From Nannocystis sp. RBIL2 (GTDB lineage: Bacteria > Myxococcota_A > Polyangia > Nannocystales > Nannocystaceae): a stretch of 64,000 bases of DNA. The position numbers and the translations under genes were made by a program. The number at the start of each line of letters is the position of its first letter. Position 1 is the first letter of the stretch. The DNA is taken from assembly GCF_026626745.1 (NCBI RefSeq), contig NZ_JAPNJW010000001.1, forward strand, positions 4,386,001 through 4,450,000, read 5' to 3'. Below the pieces are notes generated by a model. That model was not told where the DNA came from and did no database searches. It worked only from the letters and a program-made list of their open reading frames with translations. Below, in pieces: positions 24,852 to 33,963 of this stretch.

Positions 24852-24941
24852 CGCCGCACGAGGCTATCTCGAGTCAGGCAGGCCGGACAGACCTCCGACC
24901 GGTTCGGTCATGCTAGCCTCGGCCTCTCCTCGAGGTCGACC

Positions 24942-25580
24942 GTGCGCGCCCGAGCGTCGTCCCTGCCTCTCATGGTCCTCGGCTGCACCTCCAGACCCTG
25001 TCCGGAGGCCCCCGTCGCAGTGCATCCGAGAGTCGAGGAGCCAGCGCATGAACCTCGTGCGGAGGATGCTCCCCCGCTCGCGCCGGACTGCTCGCTCACC
25101 CGCGAGCAAGCGGGCGAGCGAGCGATGGCCGGCCTGGCGACGCTCGCGGGAGCCGAGGCCCCGCCCCCGGGCTTCACGCTGCGCGAGCCGTGCGCGTCGC
25201 ATTGTCTGAAGAGGGGCGACAATGCCGAGGCGAACGACGTCTGCCCCTCCTGGCAATGCGGCATCGACTACGGCGCATCGCAGACGTGGCAGGGCTACCT
25301 CCCCTTCACCATGTACGTCGCGCGCTGCGGCGAACGAGTCTTCACTGGAATGCGCCTCGAGGGTTGCTTCCGCAAGCCGCACCGCTGCGCCTTCGCGGTC
25401 GATCGGGTCGAGGCGCTCCGGATCGCCGGGACCACGCCGGACGCCGACGAGATGGAGTTGGTCTGGGACCCCGAGAACGAGGAGTTCTTGTGGATCGTCA
25501 GCCGTGACGGCCGCACGCTCCGGGAGGGGAGCGTCAGGATCAGCGCTCACGTCCCGGCGAGAACTCCTCCCCGTCGGTGA
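24942..25580 (+). CDS. Cys-containing lipoprotein, unknown function
   Basis: GTG 24942 follows a GAGG ribosome site and gives 212 residues with a very short signal and lipobox MVLGC. The mature part has CASHCLKRGD, CPSWQCGIDYG, a CGERVF strand and a conserved-looking CFRKPHRCAF, then WDPENEEFLWIVSRDGR. Paired cysteines indicate a disulfide-stabilised periplasmic or surface domain. It is divergent from the gene at 24345 with a 90-bp shared promoter region, in which I found no clear site. Confidence 0.75.
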   Translation: MRARASSLPLMVLGCTSRPCPEAPVAVHPRVEEPAHEPRAEDAPPLAPDCSLTREQAGERAMAGLATLAGAEAPPPGFTLREPCASHCLKRGDNAEANDVCPSWQCGIDYGASQTWQGYLPFTMYVARCGERVFTGMRLEGCFRKPHRCAFAVDRVEALRIAGTTPDADEMELVWDPENEEFLWIVSRDGRTLREGSVRISAHVPARTPPRR

Positions 25581-25643
25581 CCCTCACACCTATCGTCGTC
25601 CGATCGAGGCGTCACTTCGGCGGGACGCAGCGTCGCTCGCGGC

Positions 25644-26060
25644 TCAGAACGCCACGCGAATGCCCCACGAGCCGACCTGAATCGGGCGGCTGCGCCGGTG
25701 CCGGGTCAGCTTCACGCCCAGGACGGCCGTGCCCACGATCGAGCCGGCGCAGACGACCGCCATCACGATCCCGGCGGTCATCATCGGATCGGGGGGACAA
25801 TTGTTACCAAAGCATTTGATAGTGGGATCGCTGCTGCCCGACAGGGGTATGAGCGCGGCGGCCGAGATCAGAGACGCTCCCGTCAATGCGCCGAAGATGC
25901 CCGTCCCGAGCTTGAGACGGCGCTCGCGCTGCTCCCACGCCAGCTTGATCGTCTTGTCGCGCTGCTTCAGCTCCCACGCGTCGAGCGGCGGCCCCTCGAC
26001 CTGAGGCGGCGGGGCTGGAGCCGCCAGGGAACACAGGACCGTCAAAGAGAGCAAGTTCAT
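25644..26060 (-). CDS. Small two-helix membrane protein
   Basis: ATG 26060 gives 138 residues. A cleavable signal (MNLLSLTVLCSLAAPAPP) precedes a basic amphipathic segment (KQRDKTIKLAWEQRERRLKLG) and two transmembrane helices (about 53-72 and 92-114) separated by a loop with two cysteines. The tail is basic with VGSWGIRVAF, an ending with the alternating pattern of an outer membrane strand. The function is unknown. The gene is convergent with the lipoprotein at 24942 and follows the FG-GAP lipoprotein gene on the same strand by 147 bp. Confidence 0.7.
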   Translation of the reverse strand: MNLLSLTVLCSLAAPAPPPQVEGPPLDAWELKQRDKTIKLAWEQRERRLKLGTGIFGALTGASLISAAALIPLSGSSDPTIKCFGNNCPPDPMMTAGIVMAVVCAGSIVGTAVLGVKLTRHRRSRPIQVGSWGIRVAF

Positions 26061-26207
26061 CGCCTCAAGATGAACGGCTCGCGGGCCGCCGTCAAACCGG
26101 AGGACGCCGATCGGCGCCTCTCCGCGGTCGATGCTTGTTCCGCCCTCGTGATCCCTGCGATCGCGCCCCGTCGAGCGACAGGACGCGGCCCGCGAGCGCT
26201 GGAGCGA

Positions 26208-27974
26208 TCACTGCGGCGGGATGCAGATCTCGCCGCCCTCGATCTGCGAGTTGGTGCGGAACGTGTTGAGCGACTGCCACCACGGCTCCTCGAACTGCGG
26301 GATCTTGCCGTCCTCGCGCACGTTCGTCACGTGATAGGTGTGCTGATTCCAGATCCGCCGCGGCTGGATCCACCGGTCCTCGATGTCGCGGATCACCTGC
26401 ACCGTCGGCGCAGTCTGGTTGCCGCCGAATCCCGCGTCGGAGACCACCACGATCTCGGCCGAGCCGTCGTTGTCGACGTCGGCGACCACCGGGTACTCGG
26501 CCAGAGTCCGGGCGCTGCGCGGCACGTTGAGCAACGGCTGGCCGTCGCCGTCGAACACGTACAGGTTGGTCTCGTCGGCGTACATCGCCTCGGCCACGCC
26601 GTTGCCGTCGAAGTCGAACGCAGTGCCCGCCGCCCAGCCGCTGGCATCCTGCACCGGCGCCAGCCAGTTGACCGTCAGATCGCCCTCGAACATCACGTAC
26701 GAGTTCGACGCGCTGGTCGCCACCTCCGACACCTTGTCGCCGTCGAAGTCGTGCACCGTGCCGGGTCGGAACCATGACGACCCGCCGCCGGGCTTCTGGT
26801 TCTGATACTTGATCGCGCCGGTGTGCTCGAGCAGCGTCAGGCCGCTGCCGCTGTTGATCATGATCTCCGGCTCGGGATCGCCGTCGAGGTTGGCGACCTG
26901 GGCGAAGCCCCGCTCGAGGCCCAGGTTCTGGTAGTAGACCGAGCCGTCGTGGTGGTACGCGTTGGCGCCGATCACGATCTCGAGGTCGCCATCGCCGTCT
27001 AGATCTGCCGCGACCGTGGTGAAGTTCTCGGCGAACCCGTTCTCGGGCAAGGTGACAACGGTCTGACCGTTGTGGTCGATGATCAGCTTGTCCATGCTGA
27101 TCTCGACGTCGCCGTCGTTGTCGAGGTCGGCCAGGGTGATCGCCCCGCCCTGGCTGTGCGAGATGCCGGTGTTGCTCTGCCACTTGACCGTGCCGTCGTG
27201 CTCGAACGCGATCGCGGCCGACGGCCCGCCGAAGCCCGGGCCGGTGGCCGCGACGATCTCGGGCAGGCCGTCGTTGTCGATGTCGCCGATCGCCGGGTTG
27301 ATCGACCACGTCAACGCGACCGGGATCATGAAGTGCTGCGTGCCGGTCGCCCCGTCGAGCACGTAGATGTGCCCGTCGTTCGGGAACTGGGTCACCATCA
27401 CGATCACGTCCGGCGTGTCGCACAGGTCGATCTCGCCGTCGCCGTTGTCGTCGGTCAGGTTGGCCACCAGCGGCGTCACCAGCGACTCCTTCTCCAGCCC
27501 CGGGCCGGTCCAGCTCCACTGGACGTCGGGCTCGAACGCGTCCGGCGGCGCCTCCATCGTGCAGTCGCCCACCCCGCCCATGTCGTCGTCGGTCGCCTTG
27601 CACACGTCGACCGGGGCGCCGGTGGTGCCCGTCGTCTCGGTGTCCCCGCCGACGTCGAACTTGGCCCCGGAGGTCCCGTCGCTCTCGCTGCTCGGCATCG
27701 ACGTCCCGGTCGTGTCGGTCGTGTCGGTCGTGCTGGTCGTCGTCGTCGACGTCGTCGGCGCGCCGGTCTCGCTGTCGGTGCCCGTGCCCTGCTCGGTGTC
27801 GGTCCCGGTCGCGGTGTCGCTGCTGCCGGTCGTCGGCCCCGTCATCGACGCGCCCGTCATCGTCGCGCCCGTCTGGCTGGCGCCCCCCTGTGTGGCAGTC
27901 GTGCCGCCGTCGTCGCCACAGGCCGCGAGCAGAAGGAACATCGTCACCGGGAGCAAGCGAGTCGAAGTACGCAT
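26208..27974 (-). CDS. FG-GAP/VCBS-repeat surface lipoprotein
   Basis: The 588-residue protein starts at ATG 27974 with a signal and lipobox LLLAAC, then about 90 residues of Thr/Gly/Ser/Met linker. The body contains at least six repeats around calcium-binding loops (GDIDNDGLPEI, ADLDNDGDVEI, ADLDGDGDLEIVIGA, ANLDGDPEPEI, FDFDGNGVAEA, ADVDNDGSAEIVV), the mark of a beta-propeller of the FG-GAP/VCBS type. Such proteins mediate surface binding or adhesion. The C-terminus (IWNQHTYHVTNVREDG, FRTNSQIEGGE) is a conserved extension seen in related myxobacterial proteins. Loops with DxDxDG fit Ca2+ binding. Confidence 0.9.
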   Translation of the reverse strand: MRTSTRLLPVTMFLLLAACGDDGGTTATQGGASQTGATMTGASMTGPTTGSSDTATGTDTEQGTGTDSETGAPTTSTTTTSTTDTTDTTGTSMPSSESDGTSGAKFDVGGDTETTGTTGAPVDVCKATDDDMGGVGDCTMEAPPDAFEPDVQWSWTGPGLEKESLVTPLVANLTDDNGDGEIDLCDTPDVIVMVTQFPNDGHIYVLDGATGTQHFMIPVALTWSINPAIGDIDNDGLPEIVAATGPGFGGPSAAIAFEHDGTVKWQSNTGISHSQGGAITLADLDNDGDVEISMDKLIIDHNGQTVVTLPENGFAENFTTVAADLDGDGDLEIVIGANAYHHDGSVYYQNLGLERGFAQVANLDGDPEPEIMINSGSGLTLLEHTGAIKYQNQKPGGGSSWFRPGTVHDFDGDKVSEVATSASNSYVMFEGDLTVNWLAPVQDASGWAAGTAFDFDGNGVAEAMYADETNLYVFDGDGQPLLNVPRSARTLAEYPVVADVDNDGSAEIVVVSDAGFGGNQTAPTVQVIRDIEDRWIQPRRIWNQHTYHVTNVREDGKIPQFEEPWWQSLNTFRTNSQIEGGEICIPPQ

Positions 27975-28371
27975 GGGCGGCGACGATACGCCGGCCCGCC
28001 GGCCACGGCCAGATGGGATTCACCTGTCCCAAGAGCCATCGTCGCAAAATCGCCCGCGCGCGCGAGCCACGGGCGCACCTGCGATTGGCGGCCTCGCGCC
28101 TCTCACGTTCGCGTCGCTCGCTGGCCACCGGCTGCGGATGCGACGGGTGTCCCCGCGACCTCGCGTTCGCGTCGCAGCTCCGCTCGCCCGCTCGCGCTCG
28201 CCCTCGCGCGCACGTTGCCAGCGAGCGCGCTCCGGCGGCACCATCATGCCGACCACCCGTGTGACCAGGATACCACTCGCCGCGCGCTTCGCCCTGTGGT
28301 GCCAGTTCCACCGCGACGTGCGCATCGTCCCCTGGGAGCTCGTCGAGGCCCTGCCCCGCGTCCGCCCCGAG
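27975..28371. other. Gap of about 400 bp, no gene supported
   Basis: It holds a doublet of the 14-bp repeat at 28023 and 28037 and is otherwise GC-rich with scattered Arg-rich frames on both strands. Those frames have no start site or recognisable protein. It precedes the six-unit array. Confidence 0.4.
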
Positions 28372-28455
28372 CCTGCCCCAGCGGACATGCCCCGATGAAC
28401 ATGCCCATAAGGTCATGCCCTCGCGGACATGCCCTGAACGACAGCCTCTCACACC
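28372..28455. repeat. Largest 14-bp repeat array, six units
   Basis: Units start at 28372, 28386, 28400, 28414, 28428 and 28442, all in phase. Most begin CATGCCC and the rest CCTGCCC or CAGCC. The final unit reaches over the stop codon of the RidA gene at 28449. Here the second half of each unit varies (GAA, GGT, GGA, CGA), whereas CATGCCC is almost invariant. Confidence 0.88.
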
Positions 28456-28847
28456 GGCGCGACCGCGTCGGCCTCGATCTCGATCAGCATCGCCGGGTCG
28501 ATCAGCCGCCGCACCTCGACCATCGTCGTCGTCGGCCGGTGCTCGCCGAAGAACTCGGCCTGGGCGCGCCCGAACTCGGCCCAGCGCTCGATGTCGGTCA
28601 CGAACATCCGCGTCCGGGCGATCCGCGTGCGATCGGTCCCGAACTGCCGCAGCGCCCGCTCGATCAGCTCGAGGCACCGCCGCGCCTGCGCGTACGCGTC
28701 GCCCGGCGCGAACGCCCGGCCGTCCTCGTCGATCGGCGCGGTGCCCGTCACGAACACCAGGTCGCCCGCTCGCAGCGCCCGGCAGTAGCCGACCTGCTGC
28801 TCCCACGGCGCCCGCGAGTAGACCCGCTCGAATTCTGTCTGGCTCAC
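28449..28847 (-). CDS. RidA/YjgF family protein
   Basis: The 132-residue cytoplasmic protein has the chorismate-mutase-like fold signature: GDLVFVTGTAPIDEDG, an AQARRCLELIERAL helix, RTRMFVTDIERW and a VEVRRLIDPAMLIEIEA ending. RidA hydrolyses reactive imines or enamines made by PLP enzymes; the conserved active-site Arg of the strict RidA subfamily cannot be assigned by eye, so it may be one of the other Rid branches. GTG start at 28845-28847 overlaps the upstream gene's TGA (GTGA), giving translational coupling to the ferritin-like gene. Confidence 0.88.
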   Translation of the reverse strand: MSQTEFERVYSRAPWEQQVGYCRALRAGDLVFVTGTAPIDEDGRAFAPGDAYAQARRCLELIERALRQFGTDRTRIARTRMFVTDIERWAEFGRAQAEFFGEHRPTTTMVEVRRLIDPAMLIEIEADAVAPV

Positions 28848-29569
28848 GCGGTCACGCTAACACGGCCCGCAGACGCGACGTCCTCGCCCGTGCACACGCG
28901 CCGGTGCACCGCCCGCACGAGCCCCCACAGCCGCCGCGGCGCGCCCTCGATCGCCAGCGCCCGCAGCGTCGGCCGGTGGTCGACGAGCACCACGGCGCAG
29001 GCGGCCGCCGCGACAGCGAACCACGCCACGCTGAACAGCGCCCGCCGCCACTGCGACGCCGTCTGGCCGCGGAAGAACGCCGCATGGAACTCGAGGTGGG
29101 CCTCCTCGTCCCCGCAGATCTGCCGCAGCGCCCGGCCGATCGAACAATCTTCCAGACGCTCTGCGAGCAGGCCGTAGAAGCCGATGCCGATGACCTCCGC
29201 GGCCAGCAGGACCAGCAACTTCAAGCGCAGCCCGAGCAGTCGGCGCCCCTGCACGAACAGGCGGTCGGTCCAGGCGTTGCGGCGCAGCGAGCCGCCGAGC
29301 CCGCGCACCATGGCCGCGAGGATCCGCGCGTGCCGGCCCTCCTCCTTGACGAACAGCTGCAGCGCAGCGCGGTAGTCGGCGTCGATCCCCGCCAGGCGCG
29401 AGCGCTCGATCTCTCGCACGATCCGCCCCTCGCCGCTCTCTCCGACCTGGAAGATCGCCAGCGATCGCACGAGCGGCGCGCGCCAGGCCTCCGGCACCCC
29501 CTCGACGTCGATCGCCGGCAACGGCCGGCGCGCATTGTCCTCAAAGTGTCGTCGCCACGAGCTCCACAT
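28844..29569 (-). CDS. Ferritin-like diiron protein with membrane helices
   Basis: ATG 29569 gives 241 residues. Residues about 65-165 carry two metal motifs of a ferritin-like four-helix bundle: FVKEEGRHARIL (ExxH) and CGDEEAHLEFH (ExxH). Between them is a hydrophobic helix (LKLLVLLAAEVIGIGFY) and another follows (FSVAWFAVAAAACAVVLV). This resembles membrane-associated diiron oxidases or COQ7-like proteins. The substrate is unknown. The RidA gene overlaps its stop codon. A basic C-terminus follows the last helix. Confidence 0.75.
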   Translation of the reverse strand: MWSSWRRHFEDNARRPLPAIDVEGVPEAWRAPLVRSLAIFQVGESGEGRIVREIERSRLAGIDADYRAALQLFVKEEGRHARILAAMVRGLGGSLRRNAWTDRLFVQGRRLLGLRLKLLVLLAAEVIGIGFYGLLAERLEDCSIGRALRQICGDEEAHLEFHAAFFRGQTASQWRRALFSVAWFAVAAAACAVVLVDHRPTLRALAIEGAPRRLWGLVRAVHRRVCTGEDVASAGRVSVTA

Positions 29570-29710
29570 GCGAGCGCCTCCTGCGCTCGCTCATACGCCC
29601 GCGCCCGGACCGTCCATGCCGGTCATCCCGGCGAACGGTCGCAAGCGCGGGGCGAACGGTCGCGGCGCAGCGAACGGCCACGCCGGGTCGCGCTCACCGA
29701 CGCTCGCCGC

Positions 29711-30574
29711 TCACCACTTGTAAAAGCCTTCGCCCGACTTCTTGCCGAGCTTGCCCGCCGCGACCATCTCGCGGAGCAGCGCCGGCGGGCGGAAGTGGTC
29801 GCCCTGTTGCAGGTTCGCGGCCAGGTACTCGGCGATGTTCAGGCGCACGTCGAGGCCGACCAGGTCGGTCAGCTTGAGCGGGCCCATCGGGAAGCCGTAG
29901 CCGAGGCACATCGCCTTGTCGATGTCCTCCGCCGACGCCACCTTCTCCTCGACCATGCGGATCGCCTCGAGGCCGATCACGAGGCCGAGGCGGCTGGTCG
30001 CAAAGCCAGGCGAGTCGCGGACCACGATGCAGTCCTTGCCGAGCTTCGCGCCCCAGGCCTGCACCGCCGCCAGCACCTCGGGCGCGGTCTGCTGCCCGAC
30101 CACGATCTCGAGCAGCTTCATCACGTGGACGGGGTTGAAGAAGTGCGTCCCGATCACCCGCTCCGGGTGCGGCAGCTCGGCCGCGATCGCGGTCACGCTG
30201 AGCGAGCTCGTGTTGGTCGCCAGCACCGCCGTGGCCGCCACGTGCGCCGCCACCTTCGTGAACAGCTCCTGCTTCAGCGCCAGCTTCTCCGGCACCGCCT
30301 CGACCACGATGTCGGCGCCGGTGACGGCCGCCTGCAGGTCGCTCTCGCCGCGCAGCGCCGCCAGAGTGGCCGCCCGCTGGGCCTCGGTGACCTTGCCCTT
30401 GGCCACCCCGCCGTCGAGGTTGGCGCGGACCTTCGTCAGGCCGGCCTCGACCAGGTCGGCGCGGACGTCGTAGAGGCGGGTCTCGAAGCCGGCGGCGGCG
30501 GCGACCTGGGCGATCCCGTGGCCCATGGTGCCGGCGCCGATCACGGCGACCGTGGAGATGGCGGACGCTGTCAT
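29711..30574 (-). CDS. 3-hydroxybutyryl-CoA dehydrogenase
   Basis: The 287-residue protein has an N-terminal NAD-binding Rossmann motif GAGTMGHGIA, the VVEAVPEKLALKQ helix and NTSSLSVT. It also has the signature HFFNPVHVMKLLEIV and, after DSPGFATSR, the C-terminal dimerisation domain ending in KSGEGFYKW. Length and motifs match short-chain 3-hydroxyacyl-CoA dehydrogenases (Hbd/PaaH) that oxidise 3-hydroxybutyryl-CoA in the cytoplasm. The catalytic His of HFFNP is present. It is a monocistronic gene here. The start ATG 30574 is well placed before VAVIGAG. Confidence 0.94.
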   Translation of the reverse strand: MTASAISTVAVIGAGTMGHGIAQVAAAAGFETRLYDVRADLVEAGLTKVRANLDGGVAKGKVTEAQRAATLAALRGESDLQAAVTGADIVVEAVPEKLALKQELFTKVAAHVAATAVLATNTSSLSVTAIAAELPHPERVIGTHFFNPVHVMKLLEIVVGQQTAPEVLAAVQAWGAKLGKDCIVVRDSPGFATSRLGLVIGLEAIRMVEEKVASAEDIDKAMCLGYGFPMGPLKLTDLVGLDVRLNIAEYLAANLQQGDHFRPPALLREMVAAGKLGKKSGEGFYKW

Positions 30575-30743
30575 GCCGCCGGGTTATAGCCCGAGCCCGC
30601 CGCGCGCGAGCCCGCCAAACTCGCCGCCCGGCGTGAGGCGCGAGCCCCTCGGCGCGGTCGCCCCGCGAGCGTGGGGCGCGAGCCCCGGCCGGTCCGCGGA
30701 TCTGCCCTCGGGACGGCCGCTCCGGGGCCGCGGCGTCGGACCC

Positions 30744-30775
30744 AAAGAAAAACGCCGAGGAGAGCGTCCTCGGCG
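30744..30775 (-). terminator. Rho-independent terminator of the tRNA-Leu gene
   Basis: On the minus strand, CGCCGAGGA CGCTC TCCTCGGCG is followed by TTTTTCTTT. A perfect 9-bp stem, 5-base loop and T-run lie immediately after the CCA end of the tRNA. Confidence 0.93.
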
Positions 30776-30860
<85 letters not shown>

Positions 30861-30909
30861 GTGGCTGTCTGGCCTCCCCCAGGGCTCGCCCAAGGGGAGG
30901 CGCTGTGTA

Positions 30910-32361
30910 TCACATGTTTGGCGGGGGAGGCAAGCTCTCCCCGACCACGTGGAGCTTGAGGAGGTTCACGGACTTGTGATCTTTCACCGGGTAGCCGAGG
31001 GTGATCACGATGCGGTCTCCGCGCGCCAGCATTCCGCGGCTCAGGATGAGCCTGTCGATGTCGACGAAGATGCTGTTGCCGTGGGGGCTCGACACCGTGA
31101 ACAGCACCGGGACCACGCCCCAGTAGACGGCGAGCGCCTGGTAGGTCGACGGGTTCGGCGTGAACGCGAAGATCGGCACGCGCGGGCGGTAGTCGCTGAC
31201 GAGGCGGGCGATCCCGCCGGACACCGTGTACGTCACGATCGCCTTGGTGTCGGGCAGCGACTTGCAGCAGACCACGGCGGCGCGGGCGATCGCGTTGGTC
31301 GAGTGGCCGAGGTCGAGGTCGGACGGCTCCCGCCAGTAGCGCTCCTGGCGTTCGATCGAGCGGACGATCTTGTCCATCGTGTGCACGGCCTGCAGCGGGT
31401 ACGCGCCCGAGGCTGTCTCTCCGGACAGCATCACAGCGTCGGAGCCGTCGAGCACCGCGTTGGCGACGTCGGACGCCTCGGCGCGGGTCGGCCGCGGGTT
31501 TCGGATCATCGAGTCGAGCATCTGCGTCGCGGTGATCACCAGCTTGCCGACGCGATTGGCCAGCTCGATGCCCTGCTTCTGGATCACCGGCACCTCTTCG
31601 GGCCCGATCTCCACCCCGAGGTCGCCGCGGGCGATCATGATCCCGTTCGACACCTCGAGGATCGACTTCAGGTTGGTCACCGCCTCGGGCTTCTCGATCT
31701 TGGCCACGATCGGCACCACCCGGCCGTACTCCTCCATCATCGTCCGCACCGCCAGCACGTCCTCCGGCTGGCGCACGAACGAGATCGCCACCAGGTCGAC
31801 GCCGAGCTCGAGCGCGAACCGCAGGTCCTCCTTGTCCTTCTCCGTCATCGACGGCAGCGACAGGTGGACCCCCGGCAGGTTGACGCCCTTGCGCGACGTC
31901 AACAGCCCGCCGGTCACCACCGACGTCTTGATGTCCGAGCCCTCGACGCCGGTCACGCGCACCTCGAGCGCCCCGTCGTCCATCAGGATGCGGTCGCCCG
32001 GCTTCACCTCGCCGGCCAGGTGCGGGTAGTCGATCGGCACGCGGCCCGACTCGACCTTGGCCTCGGGGTCGACGCTGAGGATGAACTCGTCGTTGACCTT
32101 GAGCTCGAGGCCCGGCGCGGGGATCTTGCCGACGCGGATCTTCGGGCCCTGCAGGTCGGCGAGCACCGCCACCGCGAGGTCGCGCGCCGACGACTCGCTG
32201 CGGATCGCCTGGAACACGCGCGTGTGGTCCTCGTGCGACCCGTGCGAGAAATTGAGGCGGGCGACGTTCATGCCCGCCGAGATGAGCGCGCCGACTTGGT
32301 CCTGGCTCGAGGGACCGATCGTGCAGACGATCTTGGCGCGGCGAAGAGGCGGAAGCGACAT
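30910..32361 (-). CDS. pyk: Pyruvate kinase
   Basis: ATG 32361 gives 483 residues, the normal length for a bacterial class II pyruvate kinase. Features in order: KIVCTIGPSS, MNVARLNFSHG, the B-domain (about residues 70-170), GVDLVAISFVRQPED, and KIEKPEAVTN with the catalytic Lys. IMIARGDLGVEIGPEEVP with Mg2+-binding acids and SDAVMLSGETASGAYP follow, then the C-terminal effector domain. The enzyme makes pyruvate and ATP from phosphoenolpyruvate at the end of glycolysis. A separate longer start (32469) adds Arg/Ala-rich residues of no typical sequence, so the short start is preferred. Confidence 0.96.
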   Translation of the reverse strand: MSLPPLRRAKIVCTIGPSSQDQVGALISAGMNVARLNFSHGSHEDHTRVFQAIRSESSARDLAVAVLADLQGPKIRVGKIPAPGLELKVNDEFILSVDPEAKVESGRVPIDYPHLAGEVKPGDRILMDDGALEVRVTGVEGSDIKTSVVTGGLLTSRKGVNLPGVHLSLPSMTEKDKEDLRFALELGVDLVAISFVRQPEDVLAVRTMMEEYGRVVPIVAKIEKPEAVTNLKSILEVSNGIMIARGDLGVEIGPEEVPVIQKQGIELANRVGKLVITATQMLDSMIRNPRPTRAEASDVANAVLDGSDAVMLSGETASGAYPLQAVHTMDKIVRSIERQERYWREPSDLDLGHSTNAIARAAVVCCKSLPDTKAIVTYTVSGGIARLVSDYRPRVPIFAFTPNPSTYQALAVYWGVVPVLFTVSSPHGNSIFVDIDRLILSRGMLARGDRIVITLGYPVKDHKSVNLLKLHVVGESLPPPPNM

Positions 32362-32572
32362 GGCGCGCATCATGCCACGATGCCCCCGCCCCGCCATATC
32401 CCGCTTCGGTGACGCATTTGCCACGGCGCACACTTCCGCCGCGCGCCGCGCGCGTCCGCCCGCTCGCACGCCAGAGCTCGCCAGCCTCGCAATCCTCCCG
32501 CCGTGGTGCCTGTGAATGCGCCTTCACGACTTGTCCCGGAGTGCGCCGTTCTGCGACGCGCCGACAGTCCGC

Positions 32573-32986
32573 TCACCAGCGCGAGTAGTGCGTCCCGAGG
32601 TCGACCGGGGTGTTGACGCCGAAGGCGTTGCCGATCGCCGTGATGCACACGTGCCCCGGCTTCGCCGGATCGACGATGACCTCGCACGGGGCCCCGGCGA
32701 TCAGCAGCGACTGCAGCATCTCCGGCACCACGATGTTGGCCTCGATCTGCGCCTCGCCGGTCGGCAGCGCGACCTTCAGAGTCACCGGCCGCGAGTAGAT
32801 CTGCAGCGACCCCTGACGCGACGAGACCCTGCCGGCGCCGACCGCCAGGATCGTCCCCGTCGCCTTCGTCCCGCTCGCGCGCAGCTGGTCGTGCTCGGCC
32901 TCGGCGATTTTTCCCTGCGTGAGGAGGGCGATCAGCAGCCAGAGGAACAGCCCGAACCCGACGAACACCGCGACCATCTCGAACAT
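32573..32986 (-). CDS. Small membrane-anchored protein, unknown
   Basis: ATG 32986 yields 137 residues. One N-terminal membrane helix (VAVFVGFGLFLWLLIALL, about 5-22) is followed by a small domain with strands ATGTILAVGAG, PVTLKVALP and CEVIVDPAKPGHVCI. The pattern resembles small anchored beta-domain proteins with DUF3592-like features, but this is only a resemblance. Upstream frames to 33103 lack a proper start. Nothing in the neighbourhood gives a role. Confidence 0.65.
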   Translation of the reverse strand: MFEMVAVFVGFGLFLWLLIALLTQGKIAEAEHDQLRASGTKATGTILAVGAGRVSSRQGSLQIYSRPVTLKVALPTGEAQIEANIVVPEMLQSLLIAGAPCEVIVDPAKPGHVCITAIGNAFGVNTPVDLGTHYSRW

Positions 32987-33153
32987 GCGCCGAGTGTAGT
33001 CGTTCGCGGACGCGACATGCCCGCACGTCGCGCTCGGGCACGCTCGCGCGCGCAGCCGCGAGCGGGGCCGCGAGGCGTCCGACCCGGACACGCGCACCCC
33101 CACCCGGCCACGGCCCGCGCCTGGTATGTTCGCGCTCGCTTTACGGAGGCCTC

Positions 33154-33876
33154 ATGCGCATTCACGTCTCGCTGGTCCTGCTCGCCCCGCTGTGTCTCGC
33201 CGCCTGCTCCGACGACAAGGATCCGCTCGACGGCCTCACCGCGGTGCCGAGCACCGACGGCGGCACCGACGGCACCGACGGCACCGTCGGCGTCGCTACC
33301 ACCAGCGACGACGCCGGCACCGCGACGGAGGTCGGCCCCGGCGACCCCGACACCACCGCGACGGGCGACCCGCCCGACCCGACCGGCACCAGCGCCACCA
33401 CCACCGGCGCCGATCCGTCGGCCGGCCCGACCAGCGATCCCTCCGCCGGGCCCACGAGCGATCCGAGCTCGACCACCACCGGCGACCCCGGCGACCCGTA
33501 CGAGCAGGCCCGACAGCTCTGCGTCGACACCATCAACATGTACCGGGCCACGCTGGGCCTGCCGCCGTACCAGCGGTGGACCGACGCCGAGAGCTGCTCC
33601 GACGGCGAGGCCGCGGCCGACGGCCAGAGCGGCACCCCGCACGGCGCCTTCGGCATGTGCGGCGAGTTCGCCCAGAACGAGTGCCCCGGGTGGCCGAGCC
33701 CGGCCGAACAGTCGCTGCCTGGCTGCCTCGAGCAGATGTGGGCCGAGGGTCCGGGCGAGGACTTCCAGATGCACGGGCACTACATCAACATGTCGAGCGA
33801 GCAGTACACCATGGTCGCCTGCGGCTTCGCCGACGCCGGCGGCGGCAACATGTGGATGGTGCAGAATTTCAAGTGA
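33154..33876 (+). CDS. CAP-domain (SCP/PR1) lipoprotein
   Basis: The 240-residue protein begins at ATG 33154 with a signal and lipobox CLAAC. About 85 residues of Asp/Gly/Thr/Pro linker follow, including a short tandem repeat DPSAGPTS. The rest matches a CAP (cysteine-rich secretory, PR-1) domain: CVDTINMYRATLGLPPY, AAADGQSGTPHGAFG, GCLEQMWAEGP and a closing GHYINMSSEQYTMVACGFADAGGG. CAP proteins may bind sterols or act as surface toxins or hydrolases; the bacterial role is unclear. The typical His/Glu of a CAP cavity are present in part (GHY, E). It is a stand-alone gene. Confidence 0.87.
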   Translation: MRIHVSLVLLAPLCLAACSDDKDPLDGLTAVPSTDGGTDGTDGTVGVATTSDDAGTATEVGPGDPDTTATGDPPDPTGTSATTTGADPSAGPTSDPSAGPTSDPSSTTTGDPGDPYEQARQLCVDTINMYRATLGLPPYQRWTDAESCSDGEAAADGQSGTPHGAFGMCGEFAQNECPGWPSPAEQSLPGCLEQMWAEGPGEDFQMHGHYINMSSEQYTMVACGFADAGGGNMWMVQNFK

Positions 33877-33963
33877 CGATCGGCGGCGCGGCGGGGGCAG
33901 CGACCTGCGACTTCGTCTGCGCCGCATTGTGATCGACGTCGCAGTCGCGCTAGACTGGACCTG

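Noticed and set aside
28020..28388. Minus-strand frame of 122 codons upstream of the six-unit array
   Set aside because: Arg/Ala/Gly-rich, no ribosome site and no conserved pattern; it is more likely noise in a GC-rich gap.
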